Positions 1 to 8,430 of a stretch of 37,908 nt of DNA are shown here, in pieces. Numbering within the stretch: position 1 is the stretch's first letter; each line of letters begins with the position of its first letter. Position numbers and translations under genes: made by a program. This DNA comes from Acididesulfobacillus acetoxydans. GTDB taxonomy: Bacteria; Bacillota; Desulfitobacteriia; Desulfitobacteriales; Desulfitobacteriaceae. Under the pieces are notes generated by a model. It did not search any database and was not told the origin of the DNA. It saw only the letters and a list, made by a program, of their open reading frames with translations. The stretch lies in assembly GCF_900016645.1 (NCBI RefSeq), contig NZ_CDGJ01000111.1. The stretch is one strand, 5' to 3'.

Positions 1-291
1 CGTTTCCACCCGTCCGTGAGGCCTCCCACGGTAAGACGATTCACTTTCATTCCATGTCCCCGCAACATTTACGCTGACGTGTCCGTGTAGCTTTTGGGCT
101 TCAACTTGTATGGCAGTCTTACCCCACATTTCGCGCCTAATATTGTTCGTGTTCCTCGGGGCGGAACTTTGCCGCCGGCTTCCTTCAGATTCCATCTCGC
201 AATGGACACCCTTGCCTTGAGCTAATGGTTGGTCGCTACATACCCCCATAACGGACTTTCACCGTCAAGTTAATCGTCATGCGTGGCGCAC
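1..291 (-). mobile_element. Group II intron, 5' ribozyme part (domain I), cut by window edge
   Basis: Read on the minus strand, the segment starts at base 291 with the group II 5' signature GTGCGCC. It continues with blocks typical of bacterial group II domain I: GGTGAAAGTCC, AAGGCAAGGGTG, GGAATCTGAAGGAAGCC GGCGGCAAA and GGAACACGAACA. No protein is encoded in this part; the intron-encoded reverse transcriptase/maturase and domains V-VI would lie beyond base 1. The intron enters a minus-strand region that starts as an ABC transporter gene. A small stem, GAAGT-TGCC-ACTTC (plus-strand 295-308), lies 3 nt upstream of the insertion point. I recognise the family from its conserved ribozyme sequence; the subclass is not certain. 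Confidence 0.88.
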
Positions 292-1364
292 CAGGAAGTG
301 GCAACTTCATCCAACTGAAATCGCCGACTTTGGCAGTTGTTCGCTAACCGCCAAATACAGTGCGTCACCACATTATTGCCATTAGGATAGGTGTGTTCTA
401 ATCCCTTGACCGCAATGATTGGATCGCTATATGTTTGTTCCCTTTCCTCGTCCTTTCGCACCAGTCCCGCATATTTGTCTTCAGCGATTCCCAGGCCCAA
501 TTCCCGGAACTTTGCCAAGCCTGCTTCCGGATTGAGCGGCAGTTCCGCTTGGGCTATGCCGAGGCTATGGAAATATCGGGGCACCTGCAGGGCCATGAGT
601 CCCAAAGAGCCGAAATATTCCACTTCTCTGAGGACATCTTGTGGCTTCCCATCCCTGACTATTTTCCCATCATCCATCACCACGATCCGGTCGGCTTCTA
701 AAGCTTCTTCCGTTTCATGCTCAATAATAATCAACGTCAAGTCTCTATCCTGATGCAGTTCTTTGGCAATTTGGAAAACTCCCAATTTACCCATTGGGTC
801 TAAATCTGTGGTGGGTTCGTCCATACAGACGATTTTAGGCTGAATAGCCAATACCGAACCGATCGCCAGCCTTTGTTTTTGCCCTCCGGAGAGTGTCGAA
901 GGTTGCCTGTCTTCCATCCCTTCCAGTTTGACAACTTTCAGGATTCTGTCCATGATCTTTTGCATCTCAGCTCGCGGCACATTGAAATTCTCGGGACCAA
1001 ACACAATTTCCAGTCTGGTGTTGGTAGCAAACAGTTGGGATTCAAAATCCTGAAAAACCAATCCGATGTCCTTGGCCATCGTCCCTACTTTTTCTTGGGC
1101 GGGGTTTTTCCCCATTACAATGATCTCACCCTCGTACTTGCCTTTCATAAAATTAGGGATGAGACCGTTCAGGCAGTTGGCCAAGGTTGACTTGCCGGCG
1201 CGGCTCGAGCCCATGATGACAACAAATTGCCCCTTCTCGATATCCAATGTCAGACCATCCAAAGCTTTTTCCCCTTTTTGTGCTTTATATTGAAAAGACA
1301 AATCCCTAATTCTAATCACTTTTTGGACTTCAAGGTTATCTAAGCTTTTTCCTTCATTTTGCAT
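292..1364 (-). pseudogene. ECF-type ABC transporter ATPase, truncated in its second ATPase domain
   Basis: This encodes the energising ATPase of a cobalt/vitamin-type (ECF) importer. The first cassette is complete: Walker A GSSRAGKST, Q-loop VFQDFESQ, signature LSGGQKQRL, Walker B IVCMDEPTTDLDP and an H-loop IIEHE. A second cassette begins (IIAVKGLEHTYPNGNNVV), as in double-ATPase proteins of about 550 residues, but ABC similarity stops near base 360. About 65 bases of unrelated sequence follow, then the group II intron at 291. The gene is therefore probably inactive unless the rest lies beyond the intron and splicing restores it. The best start is ATG 1364, preceded by AGGGGG; a GTG at 1385 overlaps the LysR stop (GTGA). 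The Walker A arginine (usually Gly) is unusual. Confidence 0.75.
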
Positions 1365-1381
1365 TTTGCCAAGCCCCCTGT

Positions 1382-2290
1382 TCACTCACATCCGTTATTT
1401 TTGATGAACATATCGATTAGTTTCTGAAGATACTGAGGTCGGTATAACTTTTGCTTGTAAATACAGCATAGATCCAAATTTATTTGGCTATCATCCAGCT
1501 CCAGAATCTTTATATTGGAGTTTTCCCTCAGGGTCCAGGCGGTAATATACGCTTCGGGAAGAATTGATATCCCAACTCCTGATTCTACCAGCTTGAGGGC
1601 CGATTCTTGCGTATCGGTTGAGTAAATGTTATTACTTTTAAGGGAATCTCCTAAAAGTGCACGAACTTCCTCTCCCAGAATGCCTTGACGATTTAAGATG
1701 ATGCGTTCATTCCTGAGATGGCTGAGCGAAATCTTGTCTTGTCGTGCCAGGGGATTGTCTTGTGATGCAATCACAATTGAATTGCCGCTTGTTAATATTT
1801 TATATGTTATACCTGCTGATTCCAGAGTTAATTTGATCCTGTTGTTTGCGGCGACTAAAGCTATATCAAGGGTGTCATCAAGCAGTTTATCAATAAGTTC
1901 TAAAGTACCGTTTTCTATTATTTCGATTCCTATGCCGGGGTAAATATTTCCGAATTCCTTCAGTGTGTCAGGTACCATCGCGAGTCTTGAAACCGGAATA
2001 ATACCGAGTCTGATAAATCCAACCGCAGGATTTTTTATTTCGGCAATATTGTCTTCAAGATCCTTGATTGAGGCGAGAATCTGCTGAACTAACGGAAGAA
2101 TCTGTTTGCCTTCAGACGTTAGAGTTATTTTTCTTCCTTGTCTTTCAAATAACGGTATCCCTATTTCTTTTTGTAATCCCTGCAACTGCTGGCTTATTGT
2201 CGGTTCGCTGATAAAGAGATGCTCTGCTGCTCCCCGAATTGTACTATATTTTACTACACTGTCAAAATATCGAAGCTGTCTGATTTCCAT
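1382..2290 (-). CDS. LysR-family transcriptional regulator
   Basis: A 302-residue protein of normal LysR length. The N-terminal winged HTH covers about residues 2-61 (MEIRQLRYFDSVVKYST..., with the AAEHLFISEPTISQQLQGLE-like recognition part). The rest is a periplasmic-binding-protein-like effector domain with the usual GFIRLGIIP opening strand. It is divergent from the CoA-transferase gene at 2456, and the 160-base gap holds several dyads fitting LysR sites, so it most likely controls that plus-strand operon and itself. It also overlaps the start region of the downstream ABC gene. The effector is unknown; a substrate of the neighbouring carriers is the natural guess. Confidence 0.93.
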   Translation of the reverse strand: MEIRQLRYFDSVVKYSTIRGAAEHLFISEPTISQQLQGLQKEIGIPLFERQGRKITLTSEGKQILPLVQQILASIKDLEDNIAEIKNPAVGFIRLGIIPVSRLAMVPDTLKEFGNIYPGIGIEIIENGTLELIDKLLDDTLDIALVAANNRIKLTLESAGITYKILTSGNSIVIASQDNPLARQDKISLSHLRNERIILNRQGILGEEVRALLGDSLKSNNIYSTDTQESALKLVESGVGISILPEAYITAWTLRENSNIKILELDDSQINLDLCCIYKQKLYRPQYLQKLIDMFIKNNGCE

Positions 2291-2314
2291 ATAACTACTT
2301 CACCTCAGTTAATC

Positions 2315-2394
2315 GATAGCTACGAACTATCAATCATGTTCAATTGATTGTATTTTCCTAAGATGAAATATAGTATACTCCTTTTATAGAGTAT
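2315..2394. promoter_or_regulatory. Divergent promoter region with three dyads (likely LysR sites)
   Basis: Three inverted repeats lie between the LysR gene and the CoA-transferase gene: GATAG-N7-CTATC (2315-2331), CAATCA-N8-TGATTG (2331-2350) and ATACTC-N8-GAGTAT (2375-2394). LysR proteins usually bind dyads with a T-N11-A core at several positions between divergent genes, so the arrangement fits. A possible plus-strand -10 (TATACT, 2374-2379) lies inside the third dyad. I found no -35 with ideal spacing, consistent with an activator-dependent promoter. The assignment of sites is inferred. Confidence 0.5.
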
Positions 2395-2455
2395 TGTGAA
2401 TAGTTAGAGGAACCAGTGATTCCTACATGCAGCTATTGAAAGGATGAAACGTGTT

Positions 2456-3637
2456 ATGGATAAGAAAAGTATTTTGGAGGGTATTCGGGTTCTTGATGCC
2501 AGTACTGTTATGGCCGGGCCTCTTATGTCAAATTTATTAGGGGATTTTGGAGCCGAGGTCATTAGGATAGAGCAGCCGGGAACGGGTGATGTTATGCGGC
2601 ACGCTGAAGGTTCAAGTTGGAAAGTGAGTAACCGCAACAAAAAGTGTATCACATTGGATTTTCATAAACCTGAGGCGGGAGAAATCTTTTACGGATTAGT
2701 AGCAGAATCTGATATCGTAATCCTCAATTTTAGACCACAAGCCCTTGGAAAATGGAAGATTGATTATGCAGATTTGGTTAAAGTCAAAGAAAATATCATC
2801 CTTATGCACTTTACCGCCTTCGGTAGAACCGGCCCCTATTCTCAAAGACCTGGGTTCGCCAGAGTGGCGGAAGGTTTCTCCGGATTAATGCATATTACAG
2901 GATTTCCTGACCGGAAACCCGTTCCCAGCGGTTACCCGATAATGGATGCCTTTGGTGGAGTTTATGGGGCATTCTCTTTAATGCTTGCCTTATATCATCT
3001 TAAAGAAACCGGTCAAGGACAGCTTATTGATTTGTCATTATATGACCCCATATTAAGAACTATGGAAGATTACATTGTCGATTTTGATCAGCACAAGATG
3101 GCAAAAGAAAGGATAGGCACTCATAATCCATACGTTGCTCCCAATGACCTTTATGAATCTTTAGACAAACGGTGGCTTATACTTCCTGCGAGTAACGAAA
3201 ACATGTACAGACGTTTGTTAAGAGCATTGGGACTTGAAGAACTGCTCACCGATCCAAGGTTCCTTTCTAACAGCGATAGAGTGCGCCATCGGATTGAACT
3301 TGATAAATACTTGATTAAATTCTTTGCCGGTCATACCTTTGATGAATTAAAGAAGTTATTGGAAGAGCATGATGTTGCTTATGGTTGGGTTAACTCTGTA
3401 CAGGAGCTTGTCAGCGATCCTCATGTCCAGGCCAGGGAAGATTTAATTTCGGTTTTTGATCCTGAGCTGCAAATGAAAATAAAGATGCAGGGCATTGTTC
3501 CCAGAATGTCCAAAACGCCTGGAGAAGTAAAATGGGTAGGTCCGGCACTAGGCGCTCACAACCAGGAAATCTATCATAATATTTTGGGCTTTTCGGAGGA
3601 TGAAGTAAAGGTATTAATGCAAAAAGGAGTTATTTGA
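2456..3637 (+). CDS. CaiB/BaiF family (family III) CoA-transferase
   Basis: A 393-residue protein that should move CoA between an acyl-CoA and a free carboxylic acid in the cytoplasm. Seen motifs are the opening LEGIRVLDAS, GDFGAEVIRIEQPG, the GRTGPYSQRPGF block, and PIMDAFGGVYGAFSLMLAL followed by TGQGQLIDLSL. Asp164 in the IMDAFGG block matches the catalytic aspartate of formyl-CoA transferase, which forms the glutamyl/aspartyl-CoA anhydride intermediate. I prefer ATG 2456 because most family members begin shortly before LEGIRVLD and AAGGA precedes it; an ATG at 2444 also exists. It leads a co-directional run with two carriers and a C45 hydrolase, so it probably activates a carboxylate imported or released by them. 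The substrate is not shown. Confidence 0.9.
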   Translation: MDKKSILEGIRVLDASTVMAGPLMSNLLGDFGAEVIRIEQPGTGDVMRHAEGSSWKVSNRNKKCITLDFHKPEAGEIFYGLVAESDIVILNFRPQALGKWKIDYADLVKVKENIILMHFTAFGRTGPYSQRPGFARVAEGFSGLMHITGFPDRKPVPSGYPIMDAFGGVYGAFSLMLALYHLKETGQGQLIDLSLYDPILRTMEDYIVDFDQHKMAKERIGTHNPYVAPNDLYESLDKRWLILPASNENMYRRLLRALGLEELLTDPRFLSNSDRVRHRIELDKYLIKFFAGHTFDELKKLLEEHDVAYGWVNSVQELVSDPHVQAREDLISVFDPELQMKIKMQGIVPRMSKTPGEVKWVGPALGAHNQEIYHNILGFSEDEVKVLMQKGVI

Positions 3638-3790
3638 GGTCAGTCTTTGTTTGTTTTTCTGAGTACGATGCTTTAAATAACGCGGTTTGTTGTAACAAGA
3701 CGGTACAAGGAAAGGCGGGTGATTGCCGGTCGATAAAACTCATGAGCAGGGTGGCTTTTTAGTGAAAACGGGAGGGGAGGTCTTTTGCGT

Positions 3791-5074
3791 ATGTCTCGAC
3801 ATGGCAGGTTAGTTATCGCCTTACTGTTTTTTTTAGGGGTTATTAACTTCGCTGATAAAGCAGTTATTGGATTCGCAGCCGTTCCGATTATGAAGGAATT
3901 CCATATTACGCCAGGACAATGGGGTTGGGTTGGAAGTGGGTTTTATTGGCTCTTTTCTTTATCGGCAATTATTTTTGGTGGACTTTCGGATCGGGTGGGC
4001 ACAAAAAAGGTTCTTACAGGATTGAGTGTCGTATGGGCAGCAGTCCAGTTTGCGACCTTGTTTACCTTTAGCGTGCCGTTTCTGGTTGCTACGAGAATTA
4101 TGCTTGGGGCTGGAGAAGGTCCATCATACGGCGTATCTTTGCATGCGGCGGCAAAATGGTTACCACCCGAGCAACGTGGATTTGGCTATTCGCTTATGTC
4201 AATTGGTGGGGCAGTCGGCCCAGCCTTGCTGGCACCGGTTCTGATCGCATTGATTGTCAATTTGGGATGGCGTTGGGCTTTTGCTTTATTGGGCGTTGTC
4301 GGATTGGTCTGGCTCCTGATTTGGCTCATTTTTGCCAAGGAAAGTCCGGATCAACAGCAGATGAATGTTCCCGAAACGCAGATATCTCATGGGCGCACAT
4401 CGTGGTCTCGTGCACTGCCTATTATCCGTTCCCGTAATTTTATCTTCTCGGTTTTTGCTGGATTCGCGGGATACTGGGGCGTGACAATGCTGGTCGTTTG
4501 GACTCCTGCTTATCTTGTTCATGTTCGTCATTTTCAAATGGCCCAGTTAGGACTCTTAGCTGGGTTGCCTTGGCTCACTACGGGTATTGCACAGCTTCTT
4601 CTTGGCTGGGTATCTGATCATCTTTATCGAAAAACTAAGAATATTAGATTGGCAAGAGTACACCTTAGTGGATCACTACTTTTATTGTCGGCTATATCTT
4701 TCTTTATGGTAACAATTGTGCCGTCGACGGGATTGGCGATTTTGTTTCTTTGTTTGGGTCCGGCTCTCTCTTCATCAGTATTCGGTATCGGCGGCGCTCT
4801 CGTGGCCGAATTAATCGCTCCGGAACATCGCGGTTTGATTCAGGGAATTTTAGTTGGCTTGTCCACGACTGCGGGCCTAATCGCCCCAATCATTACGGGA
4901 ATGGTTATTGGACAAGGAGGCCCGCAAAACGTAATCGTGGGCTATAACCATGCCTTTGGGTTAGCTGCTCTAGTGACTCTGGTTTTAGGAATACTGTTTT
5001 GGATTGTCGTTAGACCGCCACAGGTTCTGACAAGCTCAAGAATGCCAAACGAGTTTCCAGATGTGCGATACTAA
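3791..5074 (+). CDS. MFS transporter, anion:cation symporter type
   Basis: A 427-residue, 12-TM major facilitator protein. The N-terminus (LLFFLGVINFADKAVIGFAA) and the GGLSDRVGTKK loop between TM2 and TM3 are typical of the ACS group, which imports organic anions such as hexuronates, galactonate or phthalate with protons. A second, degenerate copy of the loop (GWVSDHLYRKTKN) lies in the C-terminal half. The start is ATG 3791, 10 bases after GGGAGGGGAGG; a TTG at 3785 is also possible. It follows the CoA-transferase after 150 bases and precedes a YfcC carrier by 18 bases. An organic acid or acyl-amide is the likely cargo; the exact one cannot be read. Confidence 0.88.
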   Translation: MSRHGRLVIALLFFLGVINFADKAVIGFAAVPIMKEFHITPGQWGWVGSGFYWLFSLSAIIFGGLSDRVGTKKVLTGLSVVWAAVQFATLFTFSVPFLVATRIMLGAGEGPSYGVSLHAAAKWLPPEQRGFGYSLMSIGGAVGPALLAPVLIALIVNLGWRWAFALLGVVGLVWLLIWLIFAKESPDQQQMNVPETQISHGRTSWSRALPIIRSRNFIFSVFAGFAGYWGVTMLVVWTPAYLVHVRHFQMAQLGLLAGLPWLTTGIAQLLLGWVSDHLYRKTKNIRLARVHLSGSLLLLSAISFFMVTIVPSTGLAILFLCLGPALSSSVFGIGGALVAELIAPEHRGLIQGILVGLSTTAGLIAPIITGMVIGQGGPQNVIVGYNHAFGLAALVTLVLGILFWIVVRPPQVLTSSRMPNEFPDVRY

Positions 5075-5092
5075 AGCAAAGGAAGAATAACA

Positions 5093-6511
5093 GTGGAGCA
5101 AGAAAAAAGTTTCGGTATACGGGTCAGCAAACAAGCATTTTTTCAGTCCTTGTTTATTTTACTGGGTACGATGCTGCTAGCGGGGCTTTTAACCCTCATC
5201 ATTCCACCCGGTTCCTTTGACCGGGAAACAGTGAGAGGTATTCAAACCATCGTTCCCAATTCCTTTCATTATACAGCCGATTCTTATTCCTACCCTGTTT
5301 ACCGTTGGTTTACCGCACCGATTGAGGTGTTTTTCTCCGCACATGCACCGACAGTAATCATGATTATTCTCTTTATTCTCTTTGTGGGTGGCTCCTTTGC
5401 CATTCTTGATGCTACCCGGGTTTTTGAAAGCCTGATAGGATCTATTAGCCAGCGGTTTATGCACGCGAGATACCGGTTTATTGCTATCATGACGCTCTTC
5501 TTCATGATGCTTGGCGCAGTCTTTGGAATATTTGAAGAAGTGCTGCCACTGATTCCTATCATGGTGATGGTAGCCAAACGGCTCGGCTGGAATGAACTGA
5601 TGGGATTGGGGTTAAGCCTATTACCTACCGGATTCGGCTTTTCCGCCGCCATTACCAATCCCTTTACGATTGGAATCGCGCAGAAGCTGGCGGGGTTACC
5701 GCTCTTTTCCGGGATCGCTTACCGGCTCTTCATTTTCGGCGTTATTTACCTCATCGTTATCTTTTTCCTGATTCGTTATGCGAAACAGCTGGAACGTTCT
5801 GATCCTCCAAATAAAACGTTGGAGACTAACAACCCTCCTCTTATACCTTCCGATAATCCAGCAGGACTTTGGGTCATGGGAGTAGGTTTTGTTCTCCTTC
5901 TCATCGTCATGATGATCTTTCCCATCATCGGTTTGGGTGATTATTCCATGCCCCTCATTGCCTTGGGCTTTCTCCTGATTAGCCTTTTGGTGGGTGTGGT
6001 CAATAGGATTCCCATCTCAAAACTCCTCTCAATCTTTTTTCATGGGATCAAGGGGATCGCCCCTTCCATGGTCTTAATCATTCTAGCTATGAGCGTAGAA
6101 CAGATTATTGTCTCAGGTCATATTATGGATACGCTTCTCTATAGGGCGTCAGAACAGCTGCACAACTTATCGCCTGTCCTGGCCGGCTTCGGGATTTATC
6201 TCTTCGTTTTTGTTCTTCAATTCTTTATTCATTCTGCATCTGCAAAAGCCTTCCTCGTTATCCCGATCCTCACCCAACTCGGTGATCTGATTGGGCTTAC
6301 ACATCAGAATGTCGTACTGGCATTTAACTTCGGTGATGGGTTTAGCCATCTGCTATACCCGACCAACCCTGCTTTAATCATCGCCCTCAGTCTCTCCTCG
6401 GTTCGCTTTATGACTTGGTTTCGTTGGACCATAGGAATTCAGGTGATCGTGTTTGTTTTAACGATGTTCTTCTTAGCTTTAGCTGTCTGGTTCGGATATG
6501 GACCATTTTAA
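5093..6511 (+). CDS. YfcC-family anaerobic C4-dicarboxylate/amino-acid-type carrier
   Basis: A 472-residue membrane protein with about 12 hydrophobic segments. The family hallmark is the central block FGIFEEVLPLIPIMVMVA, followed by GLSLLPTGFGFSAAITNPFT and IAQKLAGLPLFSG; a C-terminal half repeats the fold (HSASAKAFLVIPIL, DGFSHLLYPTNPALI). YfcC relatives are annotated as C4-dicarboxylate or basic amino acid/peptide carriers, but few have been tested. The start is GTG 5093 behind AAAGGAAG. It sits 18 bases after the MFS gene, so two different secondary carriers share one transcript: one may import the substrate and the other export or exchange a product. Confidence 0.88.
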   Translation: MEQEKSFGIRVSKQAFFQSLFILLGTMLLAGLLTLIIPPGSFDRETVRGIQTIVPNSFHYTADSYSYPVYRWFTAPIEVFFSAHAPTVIMIILFILFVGGSFAILDATRVFESLIGSISQRFMHARYRFIAIMTLFFMMLGAVFGIFEEVLPLIPIMVMVAKRLGWNELMGLGLSLLPTGFGFSAAITNPFTIGIAQKLAGLPLFSGIAYRLFIFGVIYLIVIFFLIRYAKQLERSDPPNKTLETNNPPLIPSDNPAGLWVMGVGFVLLLIVMMIFPIIGLGDYSMPLIALGFLLISLLVGVVNRIPISKLLSIFFHGIKGIAPSMVLIILAMSVEQIIVSGHIMDTLLYRASEQLHNLSPVLAGFGIYLFVFVLQFFIHSASAKAFLVIPILTQLGDLIGLTHQNVVLAFNFGDGFSHLLYPTNPALIIALSLSSVRFMTWFRWTIGIQVIVFVLTMFFLALAVWFGYGPF

Positions 6512-6589
6512 GGAAGTGCCATGTCCGCTGAATTACTGTGAACACATGCCAACTTTCTCCCGCTTCAATGATGAAAGGGATGGTTCTGA

Positions 6590-6937
6590 ATGAAAACAGC
6601 AAGATTACTGGCAGCTATTTTAATGGGTGTTTCCGCCGCTACCCATCTTGTGCAACTAATCGTCATGAATTTTCAGGCTGATGTGCTGGTAGCCGGTCTG
6701 GGTTTTGGATTAATGTATGCTGTCATATCCTTAGGGCTCTTTATAAACTCCAAAGTATTTTATTATATCGGGGCCATTTTACCAACAATAGGTGGGATGC
6801 TGGGAGTTTACCGGTACTTATTCGTCAGACCTAACTGGTTCTCACTGTTAAACGTAGGAATTGATTTGGTTGTAGTACCATCCTGCATTTATCTGATCGT
6901 GAAACTAAGAACTCTAAATATTGAAAGGAGAAATTAA
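6590..6937 (+). CDS. Small four-segment membrane protein, unknown function
   Basis: A 115-residue protein with four hydrophobic stretches (about residues 3-27, 33-51, 57-74 and 83-104), short charged loops and a basic tail (KLRTLNIERRN). I recognise no family. Its start is ATG 6590 after AAAGGG. It ends 2 bases before the C45 hydrolase start and lies 78 bases after the YfcC gene, so it belongs to the same transcript and may be an accessory to the carrier or anchor a partner at the membrane. Confidence 0.8.
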   Translation: MKTARLLAAILMGVSAATHLVQLIVMNFQADVLVAGLGFGLMYAVISLGLFINSKVFYYIGAILPTIGGMLGVYRYLFVRPNWFSLLNVGIDLVVVPSCIYLIVKLRTLNIERRN

Positions 6938-6939
6938 TT

Positions 6940-8355
6940 ATGGCTGCGGGGAATGGAGTTTTGGAAGAAAGAGACGGGCTATTGGTACTGCACCTTAAAG
7001 GATCTTCTTACGAAAGGGGATTTCAACACGGCTCCCTTCTGGCCGAGCAAATCTTTGAAAGTTTCAGCAAAGAGATGACAAAATACTCACTGATATACGG
7101 CGAAGGCAACGCAGAAGCAGGCATGAAACTACTTCGGGATTCTACCCAATTGATGAAACCCTATGTTACTTCCGACTTGCGCAAAGAAATCCAAGGCATC
7201 ACTGACGGGGCCGCTTCAAAAGGCAAAGACATCACCTTTGATGATATCCTCCTTGTGAATTGCGTCAGTAATGTGTTGCTTTTCCCCCACGGTTTGGCTG
7301 ATCCCGCTGCAACAACAATGAATGAGCCATTTTCCGATAACTGCAGCGCCTTTGCCGCCTGGGGAAAGGCTACGGCTGATGGCAAACTAATCTATGGCAA
7401 AAATACCGATTTTGGTGTGATGACGCTGCCGGACTTTCCGGTTGTCATGATTAACGAACTCCAAACCGGCTATGCCTCTATCTGCCCTTCTTTCCCGGGT
7501 GCGGTTGCTGTGGCCTCCGGAATGAATGAGGCCGGAATAGCGGTGGGATCTAATTTTTCCGGTTCGAAGAATGCCACGATGCGTGGCACCCCGGCGTTCT
7601 TCCTAGTGCGGGCGATGCTAGACAAAGCTGCTTCAATTGATGATGCTCTAACAATACTGAGCACATTTCCCCGCCAGCGAGGAATGAACTTTATTATCGC
7701 TGATGGGAAAGCCAAGGACGCCGTTGTTGTTGAGGTAACCGGGACAGAGTTGGCAGTCCGGCGCGGACAAAAAGACACCATTTATGCAACCAACCACTTT
7801 AATTGTTATCCCGGCTGGCAAGGATACAGCGGATACAACATGGTAGCAGGCCAGGCCACTGCGTATAAGCTAAACGATATCAGCACGATTGAAAGATGGC
7901 AAGAAAGTATAAAACAGGCGGATCCCTCATCGTTTGCCCGCTATGAACGGCTTCATGACCTGTTGGCGAAAAATCATGGCGAAATCGATATTGCCAAGGC
8001 AATCAGCATCATGAGTGACCGGTTCGACATGGTGTCCGACAGGCTCTTAGGATGGGATGAGTATGGACATGCTATCTGTCAACTGGGAGCTCAAGTAACC
8101 ATAGCTTCAAGCGTCAAATATTACCGGAGCGACCAAGTTGGAGCCATTACTGACCAGCATATAACCTGGTCTTCTGAAATCGGAGACCCGGAAGAGCTGC
8201 TTATATGGATCGCGATTGGGAATCGTCCAGCCCAGCGGGGGAAATATATCCTCTTTGATTTGAAAAAAGAGATTCCCTCGGTAAAATACCAGTTGGAAAA
8301 ATACTATCAACGATCCACCGCGAAAAGCCCGCTAGAGTTGCTGAACCAAAAGTAA
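6940..8355 (+). CDS. C45-family Ntn hydrolase / acyl-CoA:6-APA acyltransferase-like
   Basis: A 471-residue protein of the N-terminal-nucleophile family that includes penicillin acyltransferase (peptidase family C45) and choloylglycine hydrolase relatives. These enzymes cleave or form linear amide bonds after self-cleavage that exposes a cysteine. The likely nucleophile is Cys135 in DNCSAFAAWGKATADGK, followed by the family's DGKLIYGKNTDF and by the GMNEAGIAVGSN block. The 134-residue pro-segment begins with the typical GSSYERGFQHG. The start is ATG 6940, 8 bases after AAAGGAG, and there is no signal peptide, so it acts in the cytoplasm. As last gene of the CoA-transferase/carrier operon it could release a carboxylic acid from an imported N-acyl compound for CoA transfer. 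The substrate is inferred only. Confidence 0.87.
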   Translation: MAAGNGVLEERDGLLVLHLKGSSYERGFQHGSLLAEQIFESFSKEMTKYSLIYGEGNAEAGMKLLRDSTQLMKPYVTSDLRKEIQGITDGAASKGKDITFDDILLVNCVSNVLLFPHGLADPAATTMNEPFSDNCSAFAAWGKATADGKLIYGKNTDFGVMTLPDFPVVMINELQTGYASICPSFPGAVAVASGMNEAGIAVGSNFSGSKNATMRGTPAFFLVRAMLDKAASIDDALTILSTFPRQRGMNFIIADGKAKDAVVVEVTGTELAVRRGQKDTIYATNHFNCYPGWQGYSGYNMVAGQATAYKLNDISTIERWQESIKQADPSSFARYERLHDLLAKNHGEIDIAKAISIMSDRFDMVSDRLLGWDEYGHAICQLGAQVTIASSVKYYRSDQVGAITDQHITWSSEIGDPEELLIWIAIGNRPAQRGKYILFDLKKEIPSVKYQLEKYYQRSTAKSPLELLNQK

Positions 8356-8370
8356 AGGGAAGCATGTCAA

Positions 8371-8406
8371 GTCAACTCCACAGTCAACTCCACAGCCAAC
8401 TTCAGA
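8371..8406. repeat. 12-bp tandem repeat, three copies
   Basis: GTCAACTCCACA occurs twice in tandem, followed by a diverged third copy GCCAACTTCAGA. It lies in the 75-base gap between the convergent ends of the C45 hydrolase gene and the Rpn-like nuclease gene. No stem or T-run is present, so it does not look like a terminator. Confidence 0.8.
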
Positions 8407-8430
8407 GGCCTTTTTCGACCCGAGCAGAAC

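Noticed and set aside
8371..8406. CRISPR-like repeats near 8.4 kb
   Set aside because: The 12-bp units are contiguous with no spacers and there are no cas genes in the window.
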